NCBI GenBank assembly: GCA_964393605.1
Contig: CAYMUL010000017.1
Span: forward strand, 1-64,000
DNA from: CAYMUL01 sp964393605
Lineage (GTDB): Bacteria > Bacteroidota > Ignavibacteria > Ignavibacteriales > Ignavibacteriaceae
Direction: 5' to 3'
Length of the DNA stretch: 64,000 nucleotides
The notes beneath the pieces were generated by a model. That model searched no databases, had not been told where the DNA came from, and was given only the letters and a program-made list of their open reading frames with translations. Of this stretch, positions 8,754 through 18,027 are shown piece by piece. The position numbers and the translations under genes were made by a program. The number at the start of each line of letters is the position of its first letter. Positions within the stretch are counted from its first letter, which is position 1.

Positions 8754-9905
8754 TTAATTCTTCTGAATTTGTTTTTTAAATTCTTTTGGTGTTAAACCCG
8801 TTAGATCTTTAAAAGTCTTATAAAAATTGGACTTGGAATAGAATCCAACTCTACTGAAAATTTCATCAATGGTAATTGTCGAATCACCCTTCATTATTAA
8901 CTTTTTCGCGGCACTAATTCTGTATTCATTTATCAAATGTTTGAAATTAACTCCATACACGAAATTAATAACATTTGAAAGTTTGTGTGCCGGTATGTGC
9001 AATTTTAGTGAAAGTGTTTTTAACGAAAAGTTTGGATCTTGATACATATCCGTTTCAGATAAATATTTTTCGATTGAGTTTTTTATTGATTCATAATCAG
9101 TTTCTAAAAGTTTGTTATTAGATTTTTTTTGTTGCTGCTTCACTATCAACGCTAATCTGTATTGTAATCGGAGGTATAATTGTCTGTTCCCGATAAAACC
9201 GATAAACAATGCATAAAAAATCAGGATTGAATGTTCAACAATTTTTACCGAATTAAAATCTAATTGAAAAGTAACCACAACAATTCCCAATACCAGTTCA
9301 AATAGGAAGGATGCAAAAACAAAATACTTTATAAACTTTATTAGGTTCAGTTCCAACCCGGTTCCTCCGTTACCCGATGATTCTTGCTTGATTTGCGAAA
9401 CAAGTTTAATTAATAAACCCCAGAAAACTAAAACTTGTAGATAATATGCAACCGAAAAAAAGATATTGTATTCCCAATAATTAAACGAATTCTGAATCCC
9501 AAAATTTATTGTACATTGCATATACTCAAGTTTCTCATGCTTTTCAAGGGGGAGATAAATAAATATTTGAAGCATTAAAACGAAAGCAGGAAGAATAAAA
9601 TATTTTAAGTTAGTGGGGAAATCACTACTTGAGTTTTTAAAGGATAATTTTTTGAAGTGAAGATAGATTAACGGTGCGAAAGAGGTTAAAAAAGTATAGT
9701 AGAGCGGAAAGATAATTTCTACATAATCGAATAATTCATTGATGAATAAAAAATCCATGACAGCATAAAGAATTATAATTCCCAAACTGATTTCCAGATA
9801 GGAAGTCGGTTCATCCTGGAATTTATCCATCGCACGAAAAAACAACAGAAGCATTGAAGCAACTGTTATTTGTAAAATTAAAATTACTTCCCCGAGGGAA
9901 ATCAT
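8754..9905 (-). CDS. Membrane-anchored AraC-family transcriptional regulator
   Basis: 383 residues. About the first 240 form seven predicted membrane helices (for example GEVILILQITVASMLLLFF, YFILPAFVLMLQIFIYL and YFVFASFLFELVLGIVVVTF). The last 100 or so form an AraC-type double helix-turn-helix (FSLKTLSLKLHIPAHKLSNV, then IDEIFSRVGFYSKSNFYKTF, then LTGLTPKEFKKQ). This layout, a 7TM sensor joined to an AraC DNA-binding domain, is common in Bacteroidota and suggests response to an extracellular or membrane signal. It sits between two T9SS protein genes on the same strand but with gaps of 124 and 70 bp. Control of its neighbours is possible but not shown. Confidence 0.88.
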   Translation of the reverse strand: MISLGEVILILQITVASMLLLFFRAMDKFQDEPTSYLEISLGIIILYAVMDFLFINELFDYVEIIFPLYYTFLTSFAPLIYLHFKKLSFKNSSSDFPTNLKYFILPAFVLMLQIFIYLPLEKHEKLEYMQCTINFGIQNSFNYWEYNIFFSVAYYLQVLVFWGLLIKLVSQIKQESSGNGGTGLELNLIKFIKYFVFASFLFELVLGIVVVTFQLDFNSVKIVEHSILIFYALFIGFIGNRQLYLRLQYRLALIVKQQQKKSNNKLLETDYESIKNSIEKYLSETDMYQDPNFSLKTLSLKLHIPAHKLSNVINFVYGVNFKHLINEYRISAAKKLIMKGDSTITIDEIFSRVGFYSKSNFYKTFKDLTGLTPKEFKKQIQKN

Positions 9906-9975
9906 TGAGTTCTCATAAATTTATTATAAGCAAACAGAATAGTTCTGTCAAATATAATATTTTATAATCAAAAAC

Positions 9976-11442
9976 TCATTTTAGAATTATCATTCGCTTC
10001 GTTTCAATTTTTCCATCGAAGTGTAATTGGTAAAAATATACACCGGAAGAGAATGGAGAATTTATTAATGAAAATTGATAATTATGGATGCCTTCTTGCT
10101 TCCATTCATTATCAATCAACGTCGCAACTTCTTTTCCAAGTACATCAAATATTTTTAATACAACATTGCTTGAGGCTGAAAGCTGGTAACTAATTACTGT
10201 GTTTGGATTGAACGGATTGGGATAATTTTGAAAAAGTTCGAAGCCAAATTCAGTCTCTACTTTTTTTTTATGTTCGATATCTGTTGAAGATTTAGGAAAA
10301 GTAAATTCGAGTATGCGATCAATCGTTGCGCGCCACAAACCCCAGCTGTGTCCTTCCGGTAATTCAAGCCAATCGAATTCATATCCTTTACTATGCAAAC
10401 TATCTCTAAAATTTCTCATGTTAGAAAAAAGAGATTCATAAGTTCCCCAAACCGAGCAGAAGCGAATATCTTTTTTAACTCCATTCACAATTAAATTATA
10501 TGCTTCATATCCGTTCGGTTGAAATGCGCCCGAGTGCAATCCGCAGTTGCCGAAAACATCGGCGTGGTTGTAACTTATCAGCGCGGAAATGTTGGCGCCG
10601 TATGAATCGCCGAGCACCAATCGTTTCGAGGGTGATTTGATGGTGCGATAAATACTATCGATAAACGGAACAAGTTCGTTGACAAAAAATAATCTGTAAG
10701 AATTTCTTTTTGAACCTGCGAATTCTTCGTTTCTGTTATTAGGTTTAACGAAAACGCCAATTACGTGTTGAATCTTTCCGCTGTCGATTAAATTATCAAT
10801 CACGTTCACTGCGCTCGCGAGATCAACATATTCATATCCGTCTTGAAAATAAACCACAGGATAATTTTGTGATGAAACCGAATATTCAGGCGGCAAATAA
10901 ATTTTTAATTGGTAAGCGCTTGAAGTGTTTGTGCTGTAAATAGTTTTTGTTTCAACCGTGCCGTGTTGAATTGAATTATTGTAATTAATTTCCCATGGTT
11001 GAATGTAACCGGGCATAGCTAATTCGGAGTTCGGTCCGAAGCCGCCCAAAATAGTTTTTGAATTTAGCGGATCTAAAATCCAGTTACTACCGTTCACGAT
11101 AAACTTATAATCAAGACGTGCGTTTATTTCAAATACTCGTGTGTAGTAAAATAAATTTGTTTGGCTAAGGTTCGTCATTTGTGTGTTGCTTGACCAGCCG
11201 TTAAAATCGCCGGCAACATTAACGTTTGTTGCGTTTCCTCTGTACACAAAATTTGCGGTTGTGTTTTCAACAAAAGGAAATTTGTTTGTGTTTGCCGCAA
11301 TGAAACTATCCACAATTCCCTGCTTTGCAGACGCGGTTGCCGCCGCATTCACTTTATTAATGAATGATTGAAACTGCGACTGCGCTTCCGTGGATTGTGA
11401 AAGAAATAACAGTATTAGAAACAGTACTTTTAATCTATTCAT
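9976..11442 (-). CDS. Secreted esterase with carbohydrate-binding-like domain and T9SS sorting domain
   Basis: 488 residues: signal peptide (MNRLKVLFLILLFLSQSTEA), an early-set/CBM48-like domain (VNVAGDFNGWSSNTQM to YKFIVNGSNWILDP, about 60-120), an enterochelin-esterase/esterase-D type alpha/beta-hydrolase (about 160-385), and a T9SS domain (FQNYPNPFNPNTVISYQLSA). The nucleophile is in LGDSYGAN and the likely catalytic His in LPEGHSWGLWR. CBM48-plus-Fes architecture is known for feruloyl/acetyl-xylan esterases and for iron-siderophore esterases, so the substrate may be an esterified plant polysaccharide or a siderophore; the sequence alone does not decide. It is the last gene on this strand before the oxidoreductase operon. 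Confidence 0.85.
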   Translation of the reverse strand: MNRLKVLFLILLFLSQSTEAQSQFQSFINKVNAAATASAKQGIVDSFIAANTNKFPFVENTTANFVYRGNATNVNVAGDFNGWSSNTQMTNLSQTNLFYYTRVFEINARLDYKFIVNGSNWILDPLNSKTILGGFGPNSELAMPGYIQPWEINYNNSIQHGTVETKTIYSTNTSSAYQLKIYLPPEYSVSSQNYPVVYFQDGYEYVDLASAVNVIDNLIDSGKIQHVIGVFVKPNNRNEEFAGSKRNSYRLFFVNELVPFIDSIYRTIKSPSKRLVLGDSYGANISALISYNHADVFGNCGLHSGAFQPNGYEAYNLIVNGVKKDIRFCSVWGTYESLFSNMRNFRDSLHSKGYEFDWLELPEGHSWGLWRATIDRILEFTFPKSSTDIEHKKKVETEFGFELFQNYPNPFNPNTVISYQLSASSNVVLKIFDVLGKEVATLIDNEWKQEGIHNYQFSLINSPFSSGVYFYQLHFDGKIETKRMIILK

Positions 11443-11487
11443 AAAATTTTTTCAAAATTTAAACAAGTGCAAATAAGATTTACGAAG

Positions 11488-12849
11488 TTATGCAAGATTT
11501 TCACTCTCATGCAATCTGGCAAAAATAGATTCGAGATCGTCTCCATATTTATTCTTGAAAGTAGTTTTTAATGCTTGAATCGGGAACGGGTTTAACTTTT
11601 CAACAAGCATTTCGACAGCACAAATAGCGGCTTTCGACGGCGTGCAGATTTTTCTGAAATTCTTTTTTATCACTTTATTGCTCTCAAAAGGAAGTTCAAT
11701 CGATTCGTCTATTACAAAAAATGTTTTATCGGAAACTCTCTCAAATATTTTTTGTCTTCTGCATTCCTTTAATCCATCTTCCGAAACAATAATTACTGCG
11801 TCGGGGCTATCGGCGGCAGTGAAATAAATTTCGTGCGGACTTATAATAACTTCCGAAAGAGAAAATCCTGTTCCTTGTGTAACGGGATTATCATTTTTTT
11901 GTGTAACAAACAATCCGCATTTAACCGCGCTTTGACATAACATTCCCGCGCTCGATTGAACTTTCTCTCCTGCGCTTCCTGCAACAATAATCTGCAATTT
12001 ATCTTTTAAATAATAATCATATTCTTGTTCGATGAACTTCGAAAATAAATTGAATTCTCTTTCTTGCGAATGGAATTTTTCAAGATAAGCTTTACCGAAT
12101 TCCTTTCGCGATGAATCATTTTTCAAATTGCCTAATTCATGTTCGTTCTTTTTTGCAACATCGGCGAGTGCATTTCCCTTCAAATCATTTTTCACTGTTG
12201 CATGTTCTGTGCAAAGTTCAAGAACTTCCACTAACGAAAAACCATCAAAGGAAATTGCATCTGCAAAAACTTGCGGCAAATCTTTATCCGTAGAAATTTT
12301 TCGTGCGGTGAATCCTGCTTTGCAAGAATCAACAACTTTACAAATATCGATTGGAGGAATCATGTTTCCTTCCGGCGTAGTTTGCGTAATGAAATCGATC
12401 GGAGAAAAGGAAGATTGCTGCCCGCCGGTCATTCCAAACAAAAAATTATTTGCAACGATGCAAGTAACATCAGTGTTCAGCAGAGCCGCATTAACAATGT
12501 GCAAAAGCCCGATCATCGAACCGCCGTCACCGATTAATACAATGGTCTTTAATTTTTTAGATGCGAGAACTGAATCGGCAAGGGCGATACCCGTTGCAAA
12601 AGCAGTTGATCTTCCGTGAGTTGTGTGAACCGTATGAACTTTGTCGAACAGCGCATCTGTCAAACCGATGCATCCGATATCGGTAACGAAACAAACATCT
12701 TTCGGATTTAAATTTAATTTATGAAGAGCGTCATCAAGTTTGCGAAGAATGTGAGTATGACCGCAACCTTTACAGAAAGGCATCATCACGCCGTCGGTCA
12801 TGTATGTGCAAGAAATTAAATCGGCATTTCTATTTTTCATTTCAGTCAT
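11488..12849 (-). CDS. 2-oxoacid:ferredoxin oxidoreductase, beta subunit fused to a gamma-like domain
   Basis: The N-terminal ~290 residues form the thiamine-diphosphate subunit: CKGCGH and later cysteines for one [4Fe-4S] cluster, and the TPP/Mg motif IGDGGSM with VANNFLFGMTGGQ. The C-terminal ~160 residues (IIVAGSAGEKVQSSAGMLCQ to KTFFVIDES) look like the gamma domain, which in most families is separate or joined to the N-terminus of alpha. The enzyme decarboxylates a 2-oxoacid (2-oxoglutarate, pyruvate or a branched-chain oxoacid) to the acyl-CoA with reduced ferredoxin, or runs in reverse. Its ATG overlaps the stop of the alpha gene (4 bp), so the two are co-translated. No ferredoxin-type delta subunit is nearby. 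Substrate is not decided. Confidence 0.85.
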   Translation of the reverse strand: MTEMKNRNADLISCTYMTDGVMMPFCKGCGHTHILRKLDDALHKLNLNPKDVCFVTDIGCIGLTDALFDKVHTVHTTHGRSTAFATGIALADSVLASKKLKTIVLIGDGGSMIGLLHIVNAALLNTDVTCIVANNFLFGMTGGQQSSFSPIDFITQTTPEGNMIPPIDICKVVDSCKAGFTARKISTDKDLPQVFADAISFDGFSLVEVLELCTEHATVKNDLKGNALADVAKKNEHELGNLKNDSSRKEFGKAYLEKFHSQEREFNLFSKFIEQEYDYYLKDKLQIIVAGSAGEKVQSSAGMLCQSAVKCGLFVTQKNDNPVTQGTGFSLSEVIISPHEIYFTAADSPDAVIIVSEDGLKECRRQKIFERVSDKTFFVIDESIELPFESNKVIKKNFRKICTPSKAAICAVEMLVEKLNPFPIQALKTTFKNKYGDDLESIFARLHESENLA

Positions 12850-13976
12850 AAAACCTTCTCCATAATTTCTGTGGGGGTTATCATCTCTCCGATTTTGTTT
12901 ATGCCTACAACTTCTTTATCACTCATTAAATTGTAAATGAGAGAACGATACTGCCCGTTCATATTTTCTTCGGCGATGATTACGCGCTTAACATTTTTTA
13001 CTGCTTCGCGAATTTCATTTTCGGGAATCGGGAAGAGAGAATAGATAGTCATCGCAGAAACTTTTTTATTTCTATTTCTTAAAGTTCGAATTGCTTCATT
13101 CATTGTACGCGCGGTGATTCCAAAACTAATTATCAAAGTTTCAGCTTCGGGTTGAAAATCTTTTTTCACTTCGACCAATTCACTTTTGTGAGCAAGAATT
13201 TTTTCTTCGAGATGATAAAGAACTTTAATTGTTTCCGCGTCATTCTTTTTTAATTCCCCCTTCATGTTGTGCGCGGAACCTGTTGCGGTGACTTTAATCT
13301 CTTCACCAACGGGAACGAATTTAGAAATCACTTCGGGAGAAGCGAAACCATACATTTTCCAATTCGAAAAGTCGGGATCATTTTTAGAAACAAGATTTCT
13401 CGTAAATGAAGAAAGTGCCTGAAGCCCTTGATAGTCAACGCTTTCGGTAGTCATACCGATTTCTTTATCACTCAAAAGTACAACCGGCGTGCGTAGTTTT
13501 TCAGCCCAGGAAAAAGCTTTAACAGTCATCTCGAAACATTCGCGCGCAGTAGTCGGATATAAAACAGGAATTGTATAACCGCCGCTGGTGCAAAATTCAG
13601 TTAACCAAATATCGCCTTGTGCATTTTGAGTTGCACCGCCCGTGCAAGGTCCGAGTCGTTGAACAACGGCAACAACAAGTGGTGTTTCTGTAATCAATGC
13701 ATATTGCAAAGTTTCAATCATCAATGCCCAGCCGGGACCTGAAGTTGCAGTCATAGATTTCACGCCACGCATTGAAGCACCGACTACATAAGCGAGCGCA
13801 GAAATTTCATCGGGAGAACTTACGGCTAATCCTTTCGCCGAAGGAAGTAGGTCAATCATTCCTTTGTAAATTCCGGATGCGGGTGTAATCGGATAACCGG
13901 CAAAAAATTTGCAACCCGCATGAATTGCCCCTTCGGCAATCATTTGATTACCGCTTCTTAATTTTATTTGTTTCAT
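12846..13976 (-). CDS. 2-oxoacid:ferredoxin oxidoreductase, alpha subunit
   Basis: Pyrimidine-binding and transketolase-C-like subunit: GYPITPASG, SPDEISALAYVVGASMRG, ATSGPGWALMIETLQYA, and PCTGGATQNAQGDIW match the KorA/PorA alpha family. It lacks an N-terminal gamma domain and begins directly with the alpha domain, which fits the gamma-like domain being carried by the beta partner. The start at 13976 (MKQIKLRSGNQ) has GGAAAGAA before it and is preferred to 14015, which would add 13 hydrophobic residues unlike the family. First gene of the two-gene operon. The subunit order, alpha then beta, is usual for 2-oxoglutarate-type enzymes, which makes KorA the leading guess. Confidence 0.87.
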   Translation of the reverse strand: MKQIKLRSGNQMIAEGAIHAGCKFFAGYPITPASGIYKGMIDLLPSAKGLAVSSPDEISALAYVVGASMRGVKSMTATSGPGWALMIETLQYALITETPLVVAVVQRLGPCTGGATQNAQGDIWLTEFCTSGGYTIPVLYPTTARECFEMTVKAFSWAEKLRTPVVLLSDKEIGMTTESVDYQGLQALSSFTRNLVSKNDPDFSNWKMYGFASPEVISKFVPVGEEIKVTATGSAHNMKGELKKNDAETIKVLYHLEEKILAHKSELVEVKKDFQPEAETLIISFGITARTMNEAIRTLRNRNKKVSAMTIYSLFPIPENEIREAVKNVKRVIIAEENMNGQYRSLIYNLMSDKEVVGINKIGEMITPTEIMEKVL

Positions 13977-14190
13977 TTCTTTCCGAAAGAAAAATGTAAA
14001 AAATTGTTCGAACAAAATTAATCATTTTGTTTTGGAGAAGCAGACGAATTCTGCTCGTTATGATATTTTTATTAACATAAATTATTAAGATTTTTTAATG
14101 AAGTATTTCGTCAATGAGGAAATAAACAAATGCTCTTTTTGCAATTACATTTATTTTTTAATTCATCGTTTATGTTATTAATTTTACCGC

Positions 14191-14649
14191 ATGGGTCTAT
14201 TTACAAAATTTATCGAATTGATGATTGCCTTAGAAAAAAACGGAGCAGATTATATGCTCGTCGGCGAAATGGCGATTAATCTTCACGGCTATAATCGAAA
14301 CACCGGCGACATCGATATTTTTATTCGGCCAACTTTTGAGAATTTGCATAAAGTTAAGACAGCTCTGTATGAAGTTATTAAAGACGATTCCATTGATGAA
14401 ATTACATTTGATGATTTGAATCGTTATGTCGTGATAAGAACTGGTTCTCCAAATAATTTCTATATCGACATTATCGGTAGAATCGGCGATGCGTACAAAT
14501 ATGAGGAACTATCATACGTTTTTTTTGAACTTGATGGTATTAAGATCAAAGTTGCCGATGCCGATTCACTAATAAAACTTAAGTCGAAAACTTATCGAGA
14601 AATTGATAAAGCAGATATTATATTTTTACAATTTAAATCAAACAAATAA
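14191..14649 (+). CDS. Nucleotidyltransferase-fold protein (MNT/DUF6036-like)
   Basis: 152 residues with the minimal nucleotidyltransferase pattern: YMLVGEMAINLHGYNRNTGDIDIFI carries the Gly-rich loop (VGE in place of the usual VGG) and DID, the metal-binding aspartates; IDIIGRI supplies a further Asp. Proteins of this type are often paired with a small partner in toxin-antitoxin-like modules. Here the next frame starts within the stop codon (TAATG) and encodes such a partner, broken by a frameshift. Upstream the KorAB operon runs away on the other strand. With the partner damaged, the pair may no longer work as a module. Confidence 0.75.
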   Translation: MGLFTKFIELMIALEKNGADYMLVGEMAINLHGYNRNTGDIDIFIRPTFENLHKVKTALYEVIKDDSIDEITFDDLNRYVVIRTGSPNNFYIDIIGRIGDAYKYEELSYVFFELDGIKIKVADADSLIKLKSKTYREIDKADIIFLQFKSNK

Positions 14650-14833
14650 TGCCCGTAAAAAAATTTAAAACATTCGAAGAAGCAGAAAGAGACTTGTGGG
14701 TTTTTAACCCGACAAAGAATACTACGAGCATGTAAAGAGGATGTTTGAGTTTTGGGATAAACTTCCACGTAAAAAAGTAATTCCCGGAATTCAAAAACTA
14801 AAAACATTCGAGCCGAGAAAATATCTCGACTGA
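14649..14833 (+). pseudogene. Small partner of the nucleotidyltransferase, frameshifted
   Basis: It begins MPVKKFKTFEEAERDLWVFN and in that frame stops after 28 codons. In the next frame the sequence resumes as DKEYYEHVKRMFEFWDKL and ends KLKTFEPRKYLD at 14833. The total span of 185 bases is one short of 62 codons, so a single-base loss near 14712 explains the break. The joined product would be about 61 residues and charged, resembling the small proteins coded next to nucleotidyltransferase-like genes in many bacteria. Overlap with the upstream stop supports a former two-gene unit. A sequencing or assembly error could produce the same picture. Confidence 0.7.
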
Positions 14834-14959
14834 TTTCCCGGCTTTGATTTATAAGAATTGACGATTAATTCTTAAAAATATCTTATCCCATTCTAATTAT
14901 ATTTGAGAAACAAATCTCAAAAAAAATCTCACACACTTAAAAAATTTTGAAAGGAATTT

Positions 14960-15688
14960 ATGCACAGAGAGATACATAAATGGTACAGCCCGAATCTCAA
15001 CAAAGAAATGGAAATTGTCGTCTATGGTCATTGGGGGTGGGCATTACTCATGTTTCCAACCGCGGCGGCAGATTTTTTGGAATATGAAAGATTCCAATTG
15101 ATTGATCAAATAGCACCGATGATTGATGCAGGAAAATTTAAAGCATTCTCAATCAACAGCATAAATTCTGAAAGTTGGCTGAATAACAAAATGCATCCCG
15201 CGCATAAGGCAATCCGGCATCAGCAGTACAATCGCTACATACTCGAAGAAGTTGTTCCGTTCATTCATTCAAAGTGTGGCGGGCTTGTTCCAATTGTTAC
15301 AACCGGCGCATCGCTCGGCGCACTTCATGCCGCAAATAATTTTTTCAGGAGACCCGATATTTTTTCAGGCACAATTGCAATGAGCGGTAGTTATGATCTT
15401 AAAGATTATACAAAAGGATTTTTCGACGATAACTGCTACTTTAACTCTCCCGAAGATTATTTGCCTCGCTGGAACGATAATTTTATGTTCGAAAAAATGA
15501 AACAAGCAAAAATTATTATTGCAACAGGTCAGGGCAACTATGAAAATCCAGATGCTTCTCGCAGACTTGCATCAATTCTTCATTCTAAAAATGTTCCGCA
15601 CGAACTTAGTTTGTGGGGACATGAATGGACTCATGATTGGCCTACGTGGCGAGCGATGCTTCCGTTTTTCCTCGGTAACAGATTTTGA
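14960..15688 (+). CDS. Esterase-like alpha/beta-hydrolase
   Basis: 242 residues with no signal peptide. A serine nucleophile elbow sits at TTGASLGALHA and the probable catalytic His at LWGHEWTHDWPTW, near the C-terminus. This is the pattern of the putative-esterase family (the Fes/esterase-D relatives annotated as esterase family proteins in many phyla). The start is backed by GAAAGGAA six bases upstream. It is followed after 70 bp by an ABC exporter pair on the same strand, but no functional link is evident. Substrate unknown. Confidence 0.8.
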   Translation: MHREIHKWYSPNLNKEMEIVVYGHWGWALLMFPTAAADFLEYERFQLIDQIAPMIDAGKFKAFSINSINSESWLNNKMHPAHKAIRHQQYNRYILEEVVPFIHSKCGGLVPIVTTGASLGALHAANNFFRRPDIFSGTIAMSGSYDLKDYTKGFFDDNCYFNSPEDYLPRWNDNFMFEKMKQAKIIIATGQGNYENPDASRRLASILHSKNVPHELSLWGHEWTHDWPTWRAMLPFFLGNRF

Positions 15689-15758
15689 AACCACACATCA
15701 AAAATAAATCTTGCTTTGAATTTTTGTTTAATATTTTGAAAAGAAAAAATGAGTTTTA

Positions 15759-16679
15759 ATGAATGCACTTGAAGTAAAAAACCTAACCAAAAAATTCGAC
15801 AAACTTGTTGCGGTCGATAATGCTACATTCTCTGTTCCCGAAGGATCAGTTTTCGGATTGATTGGAAGAAACGGCGCGGGAAAGACAACTACAATACGAA
15901 TGATGATGAACATCTACGAACCCGATTCGGGGGAAGTTCTTCTCCGCGGAAAAAAAGTTGATGAAGAATTTAAAAGCAAAGTCGGTTATCTCCCCGAGGA
16001 ACGCGGGCTTTATAAAAAGATGAAAGTCCTCGACACACTTCATTTCTTTGCCGAAGTTAAAGGTAAAAGCGGAAGAGAGTTGAATAAAAAAATAAACGAG
16101 TATCTGAAAAAATTTCAACTCTTCGAAAGACGTAACGATAAAGTTGAAGATCTTTCAAAAGGCAATCAACAGAAAGTTCAGTTCATAGCAACAGTATTGC
16201 ACTCGCCTGAATTTATTATTCTCGATGAACCCTTTAGCGGATTGGACCCAATAAACACTAATCTTCTTAAAGATATAATTTTAGAAATGAAGGATGAAGG
16301 AAAGGTGATTATCATTTCAACTCACCTGATGGAATACGCGGAAAAAATGTGCGATCATCTCGCAATGATTGATAAAGGGAAAATTATTTTGAACGGAAGT
16401 ATGAACGAAATTAAAAATAAGTTTTCGCAGAATAATATCAGTCTTGTTTATTCCGGTGATATTTCATTTTTGAAAAACATTTCGATGATAGAAAAAATTG
16501 AAGATTTCGGCAACAGCACCGGCATCCGCTTAAAACATGGTTACACTTCGCAACAGCTTCTTTCAATGCTCGTGGAAAAAAATGTTGAGATAAAAAGATT
16601 TGATGTTAACGAAATTTCTCTTCACGACATTTTTATTTCTCTCGCCGGGAAAGAATCAAACGAGGTTACAAATGTTTAA
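15759..16679 (+). CDS. ABC-2 type exporter ATP-binding protein (NatA-like)
   Basis: 306-residue cytoplasmic ATPase: Walker A GRNGAGKTT, signature DLSKGNQQKVQ, Walker B FIILDEPFSGLD, and the His switch STHLMEYAEK. The signature reads SKGNQQK, as in NatA-type ATPases of sodium or drug exporters, rather than the classical LSGGQ. The C-terminal ~80 residues form a small extra domain (DISFLKNISMIEKIEDFG onward) usual in this subfamily. It overlaps the permease gene by 8 bp, so the two proteins should be made together and form one exporter. Confidence 0.88.
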   Translation: MNALEVKNLTKKFDKLVAVDNATFSVPEGSVFGLIGRNGAGKTTTIRMMMNIYEPDSGEVLLRGKKVDEEFKSKVGYLPEERGLYKKMKVLDTLHFFAEVKGKSGRELNKKINEYLKKFQLFERRNDKVEDLSKGNQQKVQFIATVLHSPEFIILDEPFSGLDPINTNLLKDIILEMKDEGKVIIISTHLMEYAEKMCDHLAMIDKGKIILNGSMNEIKNKFSQNNISLVYSGDISFLKNISMIEKIEDFGNSTGIRLKHGYTSQQLLSMLVEKNVEIKRFDVNEISLHDIFISLAGKESNEVTNV

Positions 16680-17937
16680 TTATAGAATGATGGCAATTTT
16701 AAAAAGAGAAATTAGATCTCTTTTTTACAGCAAAACTTTTTTAAGTATGACATTTTTAATTCCCGCTTTTATGTTTGGAATAATTTATTTTCAAACAGTT
16801 GTTCTTAATTATGAAGGAGATGAAAAAACTTCTTTAATGATTTTTTCTGAATCGCAAGAGTTGTTGCATAAACTTGAATCCGAATTTTCTCAAACTAATT
16901 TAGTAAAGAAGGAAGGTGCTTTCATTCAGTACGGACAAAAAAACTTTGAGAAAGTCAATTCTTATATTAAAGAAAACAAGCAGGCAATTCTTGACGGCGC
17001 ATTAACGGGAGTTGTTTTCCTTCCCGATTCGGCTTTAATAAATAAGGAAATAAAATATTTTTCGAAAAATCCGAACAACAATACTCTTTTCAGAAAAATT
17101 TCTGGCACGATTAACAAAGTTTTAATGAACAGATATTTTGCCGACAAAAATATTTCTGAAATAGATCTCAGTTTTGCAGGAGAAGATGTTGATTTCAACG
17201 GCTTCAGAGTTACAGAATCCGACAAAGTAGAAGAAGAAGGTTATGGAAATATGATACTCGCTTATCTCTTTTCATTTCTACTCTACATGAGCTTGCTGAT
17301 AATCGGTTCTGCGGTGATGCGTTCGGTAGTTGCAGAAAAGAATAATAGAATTGTAGAAATACTTTTATCATCTGTCAACTCACGTGAACTTATGACGGGA
17401 AAAATTCTCGGTAATGCGTTCACCGGTGCAGTGCAGATGTCAATTTGGCTACTTCCTATTTTCGTTTTGATCAGCACAAGTTGGTTTGTACTTCCTGCAG
17501 AATTAATTTTAAGTATAACTCCACTTCAGTTACTTTATTTTGTTTTCAATTACTTTTTAGGATTATTAACATACCTTGGTTTGTTCGCGGCGGTCGGCGC
17601 AATTTTCGATAACGATCAGGATGCGCAAGGCGGAATGTGGCCCGTTATGTTTTTAGTAATGATTCCGTTCTTCATAACATTTTCACTTCAGAACAATCCC
17701 GAAAATGAATTGGCAAAAATTTCTTCTATGGTACCGTTTGCATCAATAATGGTAATGCCCGCGCGCATGGCTTTGATTGAAGTTCCTGCATGGCAAATAC
17801 TCACATCTTTTGTTGTGAACATTTTAACCATCATCGGAATATTTATTGTTTCGGGAAAGATTTATAAAATTGGAATTCTAATCACCGGCAAAAAACCTTC
17901 CTGGGGCGAAGTGTTAAGATGGATTCGAACTTCATAA
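16672..17937 (+). CDS. ABC-2 type exporter permease (NatB-like)
   Basis: 421 residues from the ATG at 16672, which lies within the end of the ATPase gene and follows GAGG. An upstream in-frame ATG at 16600 would overlap the ATPase by 80 bp and is less likely. One membrane helix near the N-terminus (FLSMTFLIPAFMFGIIYFQT) is followed by a large outside domain of about 180 residues, then five or six helices (AYLFSFLLYMSLLIIGSAVM, LLYFVFNYFLGLLTYLGLF and others). ENNRIVEILLSS-like sequence (KNNRIVEILLSSVNSRELMTGK) is typical of the NatB/ABC-2 family. Cargo is unknown; sodium and peptide or drug export are both known in the family. Confidence 0.85.
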   Translation: MFNYRMMAILKREIRSLFYSKTFLSMTFLIPAFMFGIIYFQTVVLNYEGDEKTSLMIFSESQELLHKLESEFSQTNLVKKEGAFIQYGQKNFEKVNSYIKENKQAILDGALTGVVFLPDSALINKEIKYFSKNPNNNTLFRKISGTINKVLMNRYFADKNISEIDLSFAGEDVDFNGFRVTESDKVEEEGYGNMILAYLFSFLLYMSLLIIGSAVMRSVVAEKNNRIVEILLSSVNSRELMTGKILGNAFTGAVQMSIWLLPIFVLISTSWFVLPAELILSITPLQLLYFVFNYFLGLLTYLGLFAAVGAIFDNDQDAQGGMWPVMFLVMIPFFITFSLQNNPENELAKISSMVPFASIMVMPARMALIEVPAWQILTSFVVNILTIIGIFIVSGKIYKIGILITGKKPSWGEVLRWIRTS

Positions 17938-18027
17938 AAGTTATTTATACGACTTTGAGAAAAAATTGTTTTTTGTAAATTCATTTCACAAAAATCAACT
18001 TTAATCAACCTCGTAAGGAGAGAACAA

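Noticed and set aside
12128..12619. A 163-codon frame on the plus strand inside the oxidoreductase beta gene
   Set aside because: Shadow of the coding strand; the opposite frame has unmistakable family motifs.
14849..14873. Hairpin TAAGAATT/AATTCTTA as a terminator of the nucleotidyltransferase unit
   Set aside because: The arms are AT-only and no T run follows on the plus strand.
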